From contig JAJDUP010000034.1 of assembly GCA_022826565.1 (NCBI GenBank), forward strand, positions 1 through 64,000: 64,000 nt of DNA. The letters run 5' to 3'. The stretch is from Gemmatimonadota bacterium. Lineage in GTDB: Bacteria; Gemmatimonadota; Gemmatimonadetes; Longimicrobiales; Gaopeijiaceae. The notes beneath the pieces are model-generated. The model had not been told where the DNA came from and ran no database searches. It saw only the letters and a program-made list of their open reading frames with translations. Every line of letters begins with the position of its first letter. Position 1 is the stretch's first letter. The position numbers and the translations under genes were made by a program. This document shows, piece by piece, positions 8,283 through 17,000 of this stretch.

Positions 8283-8992
8283 GCGCGCTCGATCCGCAGC
8301 AGCGGCACTGCGACATCGGCAGGCAGCCCCGCCACGAACCCGGCGGCGCGGGCAACGTCGGCAGCGCGCAGCATCTGACCGCGGCTCGGCAGGTGCGGCG
8401 AGGCATCCGGATCGAGCGGGTCCCAGATCGGCGTGTCGACGGCGCCCGGCTCCAGCAGGCACGCCCTCACGCCCGTCCCGCGGATCTCTTCCAGCAGCAC
8501 GTCGTGGAACCCGCGCAGACCGTACTTCGACGCGGAATAGGCGCTGTTTTCCGGGAACGCCCGCCAGCCGGCCACCGAACCCACGTTGATCACCAGGCCG
8601 GACCGCGCCGCCAGCATCCCGGGAAGGAACGCCCGCGTCACGTTGACCGTGCCCACGAGGTTGGCCTCGAGGTTGCGCCGCAACATCTCCCCGCTGGTCT
8701 GCGTCACCGCTGCCAGGTCGAACACGCCCGCGGCATTCACAAGTACAAGGAGCGGCGCACCGCCGGTCTCCACCTCCGCCCGCGCCAGCTCGACCTCCGC
8801 CTCCGACGTCACGTCGAACGGCAGCGCCGCCCCGTCGATCTCACCCGCCAGCCGCTCCAGCCGCTCGAACCGCCGCCCCCCGACGAACACCTTGAACCCG
8901 TCCCCCGCCAACCGCCGCGCAGTCGCCTCCCCGATGCCTCCCGTAGCCCCGGTCACGAGGGCCCGCCCGCGCCGACCCACCACCCGCCTCAC
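8279..8992 (-). CDS. Short-chain dehydrogenase/reductase (SDR)
   Basis: This is a 237-residue classical SDR: cofactor loop TGATGGIG at about 14-21, NAAG motif in LVNAAGVF, serine in INVGSVAGW, and catalytic YSASK. An arginine-containing GGRR after the second strand favours NADPH. It sits 51 bases downstream of the 6-pyruvoyl-tetrahydropterin synthase-like gene on the same strand and its stop overlaps the next start by four bases. Because PTPS and an SDR (sepiapterin reductase) act in sequence in tetrahydrobiopterin synthesis, a pterin reductase role is possible, but the sequence itself is generic and the substrate is not identifiable. Confidence 0.85.
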   Translation of the reverse strand: MRRVVGRRGRALVTGATGGIGEATARRLAGDGFKVFVGGRRFERLERLAGEIDGAALPFDVTSEAEVELARAEVETGGAPLLVLVNAAGVFDLAAVTQTSGEMLRRNLEANLVGTVNVTRAFLPGMLAARSGLVINVGSVAGWRAFPENSAYSASKYGLRGFHDVLLEEIRGTGVRACLLEPGAVDTPIWDPLDPDASPHLPSRGQMLRAADVARAAGFVAGLPADVAVPLLRIERA

Positions 8993-9043
8993 ACCACCCT
9001 CCTCGCGCTCACACCGCGCCCGCCACCCGCCACCCGCACCCGC

Positions 9044-9460
9044 TCACTCACCCCGATACTCCACCCAGTGCCGCGGCGTCTCCCAGAGCACTACCCGGTC
9101 GAGCACGGACGGCGCCGGAATGTGCGGCGCGATCCGCTCCCAGATCTTCACCGCCAGGTTCTCGGTCGAAGGGATCACCCCCTCCAGCCAGGCGACATCC
9201 AGGTTCAGGTTGCGGTGGTCAAGGTCGTCCACCACCCGCTCGTTCACGAGGTCCTTCAGATCCTTCAGGTCCATGACGTACCCGGTCTCGGGATCCACCG
9301 GGCCGACGACCGTCACGTCCAGCTCGTAATTGTGCCCGTGCCAGTTTTCGTTGGCGCAGTCGCCGAAGACCCGGCGGTTCTTCTCGTCGCTCCAGTCGGG
9401 GCGGCACAGCCGGTGGGCGGCGCAGAAGTGGAGGCGGCGTGTGATCCGGACCCGTGTCAT
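9044..9460 (-). CDS. 6-pyruvoyl-tetrahydropterin synthase / QueD family protein
   Basis: This 138-residue enzyme of the PTPS/QueD superfamily acts on dihydroneopterin triphosphate. Zinc ligands are visible: H16 (in HFCAAHRL), H41 and H43 (HGHNY). The catalytic cysteine C35 lies in CANENWHGHNY; the five-residue spacing between Cys and HGH matches eukaryotic-type PTPS rather than the three-residue spacing usual in bacterial QueD. A C-terminal STENLAVKIWERI and a glutamate-containing VVLWETPRHWVEY are also typical. The ATG at 9460 has a strong Shine-Dalgarno (AGGAGGAG), ruling out the longer upstream frame. It probably heads an operon with the SDR and the Trm112-like gene, downstream of an intrinsic terminator at 9553-9590. 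Confidence 0.85.
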   Translation of the reverse strand: MTRVRITRRLHFCAAHRLCRPDWSDEKNRRVFGDCANENWHGHNYELDVTVVGPVDPETGYVMDLKDLKDLVNERVVDDLDHRNLNLDVAWLEGVIPSTENLAVKIWERIAPHIPAPSVLDRVVLWETPRHWVEYRGE

Positions 9461-9552
9461 GCGATCTCCTCCTGTGCGGTGGCGGACCTGCGAGCCGTCA
9501 CGCGCCGGGTGTCCCGCGGGGGCGCCCGCGGGTGGCACGGACGACTCACCCC

Positions 9553-9590
9553 AAAAATAAAGGCCAGCGTCCTCGAAGGAACGCCGGCCT
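9553..9590 (-). terminator. Intrinsic terminator with U-tract
   Basis: On the minus strand AGGCCGGCGT (9590-9581) pairs with ACGCTGGCCT (9570-9561) through one G-U wobble and a 10-base loop, and is followed directly by TTATTTTT (9560-9553). This is a textbook rho-independent terminator. It ends the candidate small RNA at 9591-9783 and separates it from the PTPS-like gene. Confidence 0.85.
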
Positions 9591-9783
9591 CTATTGTGCC
9601 AGAGGGTGTAACCTGAAGCCCGGGCTCAACGGTTGGTGACTCCCCCACCGACTTCGCCTTCCCCGCGAAGGGGGCCTGGCGTCCTCTGGCGGGAGGTAGT
9701 CCCGGCTCTTCCAGTGTTGGCTCAAATACGAGCCCTCCAGCACGAGCCGAATATGTGGGGCGATTCCGGGCGCCGCAATAGCC
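9591..9783 (-). ncRNA. Candidate 6S-like regulatory RNA
   Basis: The 250 bases between fumC and the terminator at 9553-9590 hold no gene but are highly structured on the minus strand. The ends pair (CTATTG at 9781-9776 with CAATAG at 9596-9591), enclosing about 190 bases, the usual size of 6S RNA. Inside are a nested hairpin with arms CGGCTC/GAGCCG and a long GC stem with a CCCC-TTCGC-GGGG tip. Near the 3' side is TTGAGCCCGGGCTTCAGG followed by TTACACC, which resembles the E. coli 6S stretch with a short hairpin and GGTTACAGCC. Identification is by eye from memory of that RNA. An alternative is another structured RNA or a long leader for the PTPS gene, but the strong terminator favours a free-standing transcript. 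The 5' end is approximate. Confidence 0.42.
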
Positions 9784-9839
9784 GAGCGAAAATCAGTCCC
9801 AACGCAACATGCCGGCGGCCCGCAAGAAGCGCTTGCCGA

Positions 9840-11237
<1,398 letters not shown>

Positions 11238-11337
11238 GACCGTATTCTTGTCGTCGGGGAACTGTGGATCGCGTGGGAAGCTACAATTGGCCCATCGCGA
11301 TTCCAACCCCGCTTTGACGACGCCGCCCGCGACCCAA

Positions 11338-11379
11338 CGTAAACCCGCCTTTACATTTCGTAAACCCAACTTTACATAC
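11338..11379. promoter_or_regulatory. Tandem 21-bp repeats with GTAAA-N6-TTTAC dyad
   Basis: Two adjacent 21-base units, 11338-11358 and 11359-11379, each read CGTAAACCC, two variable bases, then CTTTACAT or ACTTTACAT. Each contains an inverted repeat GTAAA-N6-TTTAC; a further dyad TTTAC-N5-GTAAA spans the junction. The spacing equals two helical turns. They end 8 bases before the ATG of the SDR at 11388, so a dimeric repressor bound here would block its expression. The same dyad occurs at 33681-33696. Confidence 0.6.
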
Positions 11380-11387
11380 CACCCGAC

Positions 11388-12140
11388 ATGTCTGTCCCCA
11401 ACGCCCGTCCCGAATCCGGATCCAGCCCCGTAGCCCTCGTAACGGGCGGGGGCGTGAGGGTGGGAAGGGCGATCGCCCTGGCGCTGGCCCGCAGCGGATA
11501 CAACCTGCTGGTCAGCTACAACTCGTCGCCTGCGGGAGCCGCCGAAGTCGCCGCGGCGGCGCAGCGGATGCAAAGACGGGCACACGCCACCCGGGCCGAC
11601 CTGTCGCGCGCACGCGATGTCGCCGCCCTCGCCCGCACCGCCGCCGAGCGCTACGGCCGCCTCGACCTCCTCGTCAACTCGGCCGCCAGCTTCGCGCCCG
11701 GCGACGTCCTCGAGGTCACCGCCGACGAATGGGACACCGTCATGGCGCTCAACCTGAAGGCGCCCTTCCTCCTCGTCCGCGAAACCGCCGGCCTGCTGCG
11801 CGCCTCGCGCGGCTCGATCGTCAACATCGTCGACCTCTCCGCGCTGCGCCCCTGGCCCAGCCACCCTCACCACTCGGTGTCAAAGGCCGGCCTCCTCCAC
11901 CTCACCCGCGTGTTGGCCCGCGCCCTCGCGCCCGAAGTGCGCGTCAACGCCATCGCGCCCGGATATGTGCTCCCGCCGGAACACCACACCGCGGCCGAGA
12001 TCGAGCGCACCCGACAGCAGATCCCGCTGGGCCGCGTGGGCGCGCCCGAGGACGTGGCCGACGCGGTGCGCTTCCTCGCGCGCGCCGATTACGTCACCGG
12101 CGAGGTGATCGTCGTGGATGGGGGGTTGGGGCTCGGCTAG
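11388..12140 (+). CDS. Pteridine-reductase-like SDR with His in place of catalytic Tyr
   Basis: This 250-residue SDR most resembles the FolM/pteridine reductase group: cofactor loop TGGGVRVG (19-26), NSAA at 97-100 instead of [21 protein letters not shown] around 144-160, and a C-terminal [34 protein letters not shown]. In classical SDRs the catalytic motif is YxxxK; here it is H162-x3-K166 (HHSVSK). The change removes the usual proton donor, so activity may be altered or lost. The gene begins 8 bases after a tandem 21-bp operator-like repeat, leaving almost no leader, and no Shine-Dalgarno is visible. A pterin role would fit the nearby PTPS-like gene, but is inference. Confidence 0.78.
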   Translation: MSVPNARPESGSSPVALVTGGGVRVGRAIALALARSGYNLLVSYNSSPAGAAEVAAAAQRMQRRAHATRADLSRARDVAALARTAAERYGRLDLLVNSAASFAPGDVLEVTADEWDTVMALNLKAPFLLVRETAGLLRASRGSIVNIVDLSALRPWPSHPHHSVSKAGLLHLTRVLARALAPEVRVNAIAPGYVLPPEHHTAAEIERTRQQIPLGRVGAPEDVADAVRFLARADYVTGEVIVVDGGLGLG

Positions 12141-12227
12141 CTGCTAGCCTGCCGCTGCGGCACGGCCCGCGGTCACCCCCGCATGAGTCCGGCGGCCAGG
12201 CCAGGCGACCCGGCCGCCGACCCTCGA

Positions 12228-12617
12228 TCAACCGTCGTGCAGCACCTTTGCGACCACCATGCCGCCGACGCCGTACATGATCAGCATCACAACCGCATCG
12301 CCGATCACCGTTGTCGTCGTGACGACGCCATCCGTGGTCCCGAGCATGGACAGTCCCATCGAAAGGCTGTACAGCACGCCTACGCCCGCCCCCGCCTTGA
12401 AGGCCTCGACCGGACCGCCGGCGCCCCTCCAGCTGAGCACCAGGGCAAGCAGCGCTCCCCCTGCCACCTGACCGAGCGCAAGCGCCACGTAATTGGGCGC
12501 TTCCGACATGGAGTCGTTGGCGAAGAAGTCGGCCAACAGCAGGCCATAGAAGACGTAGCCGAGTACGAACAGGGCGACGCCGCCGGCGAGGGACGCGAGG
12601 ATGCACTTCTTGTTCAC
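12228..12617 (-). CDS. DUF1761-like four-helix membrane protein
   Basis: This 129-residue protein consists of four hydrophobic helices: residues about 5-30 (ILASLAGGVALFVLGYVFYG), 42-62, 72-92 and 100-125. The FVLGYVFYGLLLADFF stretch at the end of helix 1 resembles DUF1761, a family of small bacterial membrane proteins of unknown role. The ATG at 12617 is preceded by GGAGA about 7 bases upstream. It lies convergent with the SDR at 11388-12140 and divergent from the ATPase operon at 12732. No catalytic residues are visible. Confidence 0.65.
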   Translation of the reverse strand: MNKKCILASLAGGVALFVLGYVFYGLLLADFFANDSMSEAPNYVALALGQVAGGALLALVLSWRGAGGPVEAFKAGAGVGVLYSLSMGLSMLGTTDGVVTTTTVIGDAVVMLIMYGVGGMVVAKVLHDG

Positions 12618-12694
12618 GCGGTCTCCTTGGTTGGGAGAGGATGATGGGTGTCGCGGTCAAGGTATCCGCTTCACGCTCGAAACGCACATTGCGC

Positions 12695-12725
12695 TATTGA
12701 GTAAAAATACTCAATATAGTAATAT
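12695..12725 (+). promoter_or_regulatory. Promoter with perfect 9-bp palindrome; predicted leaderless start
   Basis: An inverted repeat with 9-base arms TATTGAGTA (12695-12703) and TACTCAATA (12708-12716) surrounds a 4-base spacer. It covers a good sigma-70-like promoter: -35 TTGAGT at 12697-12702, a 17-base spacer, and -10 TAATAT at 12720-12725. Transcription should then start at about 12731-12732, which is the A of the ATG of the following gene, so the mRNA would be leaderless. No Shine-Dalgarno is present. The palindrome is a likely repressor site overlapping the -35 box. Confidence 0.65.
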
Positions 12726-12731
12726 GGTGTC

Positions 12732-14009
12732 ATGAGAAACTTCGAACGCCCACACGGCAAGACACTCCTGTCCCGGCTGCGCGAGGAGCCCAGGTGGCTG
12801 ATCGTCGTCACCGGACCGCGCCAATGCGGCAAGACCACGCTGGTCGACCAGATCCTGCGGAAAACCGAACGACCGTCCGCCCATGTCGCCGTGGACGCAC
12901 CCGATCCCGCTACCGTACCGATCACCACCGGATTCACGGACACGGTCTCGCCGCTGACGACGAGCCCCTCACTTCCTCCCGTCGACCAAAGGGACACAAG
13001 GTGGCTTGTCCGCACCTGGGAAGCAGCCAGACGCGAAGCCAGGGCGTCGGACCGAGGCTTCGTCCTCGTGCTCGACGAGATTCAGAAGATCCCGAACTGG
13101 TCCGAGACAGTGAAGGGGCTGTGGGACGCGGACCGGCTGGCCGGCCTCCCCCTCCACGTGGTCCTTCTCGGCTCTGCCCCGCTCCTCATGCAGCAGGGGA
13201 TGAGCGAGAGCCTGGCCGGCCGCTACGAAGTGATCGAAATGCGGCACTGGTCCTTCGAGGAGATGGCCGCGGCATTCGATTTCGATCTGGACCGGTACAT
13301 CTACTTCGGCGGCTATCCGGGTCCGGCCCCGATCATTCGCGACGAGAGCAGGTGGCGCAGCTTCATTCACAGTTCGCTGATCGAGCCCAACATCGAGCGC
13401 GACATCCTCGCCCTGCGGCGGGTGGACAAGCCGATTCTCCTGAAGCGCCTCTTCGGCCTCGGATCCTGGTACTCCGGTCAGATCCTTTCCTACAACAAGA
13501 TGCTCGGCCAGCTCGACGAGGCGGGAAACACCACCACCCTGGCCCGCTACCTCGATCTGCTGTCGATGGCCGGGCTGATCACCGGGCTATCGAAGTACGC
13601 CAACCGTCCCCACCGGCGCAGGGCGTCGAGTCCCAAGCTCAACGTGCTCAACACGGCGCTCATGTCGGTCCATTCGGACTACACCTTCGAGCAGGCGCGG
13701 GCGGACCGGACCTTCTGGGGACATCTCGTCGAGAGTGCCGTCGGCGCGCACCTGGTCAACACCGCGAGCAGGGAGTACCGCGTCTACTACTGGCGCGACC
13801 GCGGACGAGAGGTGGACTTCGTTCTTGAGCACGGGCGGAAGCGGGTCGCTTTCGAGGTCAAGAGCGGCAGGCGGCGCGGGAACGTGAGCGGGCTCGAAGC
13901 GTTCAGGAAGAGCTTTCCTGTGAATGCATCTCATGTCGTCGGAACCGGTGGGATCCCCGTGTCGGAGTTCCTCTTGACTCCGGCCCAGGAGTGGTTCGAG
14001 GGATCATGA
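12732..14009 (+). CDS. AAA ATPase with DUF4143 (PD-(D/E)XK-like) C-terminal domain
   Basis: This 425-residue protein has the AAA_14 plus DUF4143 layout. Walker A is GPRQCGKT at 28-35, Walker B VLVLDE at 111-116, sensor region LLGSAPLLM near 145-153, and an F-GGYPG turn at 192-196. The middle part is helical and winged-helix-like (ARYLDLLSMAGLI). The C-terminus carries a nuclease-like D362-x12-E375-V-K377 in REVDFVLEHGRKRVAFEVKS. Family members are widespread, poorly characterised and often in accessory DNA. It overlaps the next gene by ATGA, so both are one translationally coupled operon. The promoter has a perfect palindrome and a leaderless start. A role as partner or regulator of the NACHT-nuclease is inference. 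Confidence 0.82.
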   Translation: MRNFERPHGKTLLSRLREEPRWLIVVTGPRQCGKTTLVDQILRKTERPSAHVAVDAPDPATVPITTGFTDTVSPLTTSPSLPPVDQRDTRWLVRTWEAARREARASDRGFVLVLDEIQKIPNWSETVKGLWDADRLAGLPLHVVLLGSAPLLMQQGMSESLAGRYEVIEMRHWSFEEMAAAFDFDLDRYIYFGGYPGPAPIIRDESRWRSFIHSSLIEPNIERDILALRRVDKPILLKRLFGLGSWYSGQILSYNKMLGQLDEAGNTTTLARYLDLLSMAGLITGLSKYANRPHRRRASSPKLNVLNTALMSVHSDYTFEQARADRTFWGHLVESAVGAHLVNTASREYRVYYWRDRGREVDFVLEHGRKRVAFEVKSGRRRGNVSGLEAFRKSFPVNASHVVGTGGIPVSEFLLTPAQEWFEGS

Positions 14010-17000
14010 AGCACTTCGTGGAGCGGACGTGCACGGTGATTCATGAGCGCGGGAAGAAACCCGACCAATCAACCGAATCGCCTCTGCCTGACGAGCCCGA
14101 GTCACGCCCCCTTGAGTCGTTCCGGGACGAGCCCGCGTACGTGCTGCTTGGGTCTCCCGGCTCCGGGAAGACGGATGCGTTCAAACACGAGGCCCGGCAC
14201 GAGGCCGTTGAGCCAATAACCGCCCGCGATTTCCGGACGCTCGACCCGGACCCCGATTGGCAAGACCAGACGCTCTACATCGATGGCCTCGACGAGACCC
14301 GCGCCGGATCGGCCGATGGTCACACGCCCTTCGACGCAATCCGTGCCAGGCTTCAAGCTCTCGGACGCCCCCGGTTCCGCTTGTCCTGCCGCGAGGCGGA
14401 CTGGTTCGGCGCCAACGACAGGGAGCGCCTCAAGGCTGTTGCTCCCAATGGTGAGGTGCTGGTCCTGCGGCTTGATCCGCTCTCGGATCAGGGGATTCTC
14501 GACATCCTCGACAAGAATCTCGGTGTCGAAGACCCTCAGGGATTCGTGGAAGCGGCTCGGCAACGGGGGGTCGATGGCTTGCTCCGCAATCCGCTCAACC
14601 TGGAGATGCTCGCGGCGGCGGTCGGTGACAACCCATGGCCGAGGACGAGGACCGAGACATTCGGCCTGGCCTGCCGCAAGCTCGTTTACGAGAAGAACCC
14701 CGAGCACCAGATCGCGTGGAGTGGTACCGCGAATACGACGGAGCTGCTGGATACTGCCGGCGATCTCTGTTCGACCCTCCTCCTGGCTGGCAAGGCGGGG
14801 GTCACACTCCCCGGCACCGCGGTCAACCCGGATCATCCGCAAACCGAGCGTGTGCCCCGAGTGGACCAGCACTTGCTTTCCCGCGTGCTGGATACCGATC
14901 TGTTCGCACTGTCCGGTGAGGGTCGTCTGGAGCCCGCACACCGACAGTTGGCCGAGTTCCTGGCAGCCCGACGCATCGCCGCTCTGATCGACAACGGCCT
15001 CCCAGTGCGCCGCGTACTCTCGGTGATGAGCGGCTGCGACGGCGGAATCATCTCGGAGTTCAGGGGTCTCGCCAGCTGGTTGGCCGCACAATGCAAGGTG
15101 GCGCGTCGAGAGGTCATTGAGCGAGATCCACTTGGGACGGTTCTTCATGGTGACGTTCAAGACTTCAGTCCTCCCGAGAAACGCCTGGTCCTCCAGACCC
15201 TGAAGGCGGAAGCGGATAGGAATCCATGGTTGGACGGCGGCACCAACCTGGATTCGCCGCTGGGATGCCTCGTCGACCCCGATCTGGAGGGCGACTTCCG
15301 TCAGGTCCTCGCCGATCCAGCTCGTCACGAGGCCCATGAATCGTTCGTCCTCCTGATTCTTCAGGCCGTCAGGGCCGGGACTCCGATGCCGGGACTTGCC
15401 GAGCCTCTAATGGCCATGGTTCGGGATGATTCCTGGTCGATGACCGTCCGTTGTGCCGCACTGGAAGCGTACCTGCGAACCGGTGAGGATGACCCTCGGG
15501 TCGCAGGGGTGCTGAGGGAGTTGCTCGACGACGTCTACAGTGGTGCGGTCACGACCCGGAACGATGATCTGCTTGGGACTCTGCTGACGGAGCTGTACCC
15601 GGATGTTCTGCCAGTCACGGATCTCGTCGGCTACCTGCGAGAACCAGCCCGACGTAACCTATGGACACGCTATGGGGTGTTCTGGACATCTCACGTGAGA
15701 GAGAGGTCCACCATTGAGCAGATGGTCCAGTTGCTCGATCTGCTTGTGGCTCCGATGGAGCGGGTGCGATCGGAATCAGGGGACTCGCCACTGGGCATCG
15801 ACCTGGTGGTTCGGCCACCTGTCGTGCTGCTGAGGCACCTCCTCGAGCGTTCACCTGAGAGCCTTTCGCGGGAGCAGCTTTTGCACTGGCTTGACTTCGC
15901 GGGATGGCTGGGATGGGAGCTGGAATTCAGCTACGGAGGTGTAATCGGCGATGCCGAGCTTTTCCGGACCTGGCTCGGCGAAAGACCCGAGGTTCAGAAG
16001 GCAATTATCCAGGACGGTGCAAACAGGTGCCGGGGTAATCGTCACTTCTTTCCGTGCATGGACAATGTGAGACGAAGCCTCTTTGGGGCAGCTCCACCGC
16101 AAGACTACGGTGTTTGGTGCGCGGATCGCGCGTTGGGAGCCAACAACGATGAAGTAGCAGGCTGGTTCGTCTGGGAGGCGGCGGAGTTCGTTCAAAGCGA
16201 GAAGGGACGCGAGCCGGACCGCCAGGCGGAGGTCGCCGAGAAGCTGCGCGGCGATGTTGGGCTGACACGACGATTTGAAAGCAGGTTGGTGGCCCTACAA
16301 GAACACAGCCGCCTAGAGGAGGGTTTGGACAGCACTCCGCGGCCCCGTCCGTTGCCTGCCGATGGTCGCTTCGACGAGTTGAGAGGCTGGGTAGAGATCA
16401 ATTCGGTAGCGTTGCACGGTAACGAATGTCGACCGGACGTACTCCATACGCTTGCCACAGCCTACCTGGACGGCTTTGCTGATGTTCAGGGTGAAAACCC
16501 GGAGGAACGGATGCGATTTCTGCTCGGCCCCGATGACGATCTCCTCGGCGCCGCCATGGCCGGACTGCGGGGGACGCTTCACCGGGCAGACCTCCCCAAG
16601 TGGACCGAGGTCGCGCAGCTGGCTGCCCAGGGACCCACGCACTACTTGGCGTACCCGTTCATGGTGGCCTTGGAGGAGCTTCCTCGAACGATGGAAGGCT
16701 CCGACTTCCGACTCAGTGATTCGCAGGCGCGATTGGCCCTTGCCATCCATTTCGCGGTTCCTGGAAGGCGGCACCTGCACGGTTCTGAGAGTCCACCTCG
16801 CTGGCTTCGGAATTGCCTGGTGCACACACCGCATATAGTCGCGGAGGTCTGGACCCGGTGTGCCGGGGCTCAACTCCGGAATGGGGAGACGTGGTTGGCG
16901 GACGCCCACCGGCTGGCCCGAGAACCCGAATACGCCGAATTGGCAAGGGTGGCGTCGGTTCCGCTCCTGGGGGCATTCCCGGTTCGGTGTGCAACTGGAC

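Noticed and set aside
9461..9783. The structured RNA as a riboswitch for the PTPS-like gene
   Set aside because: I could not find the conserved cores of preQ1, cobalamin, TPP, SAM or FMN switches, and the terminator sits more than 90 bases before the gene with no visible antiterminator. Not fully excluded.
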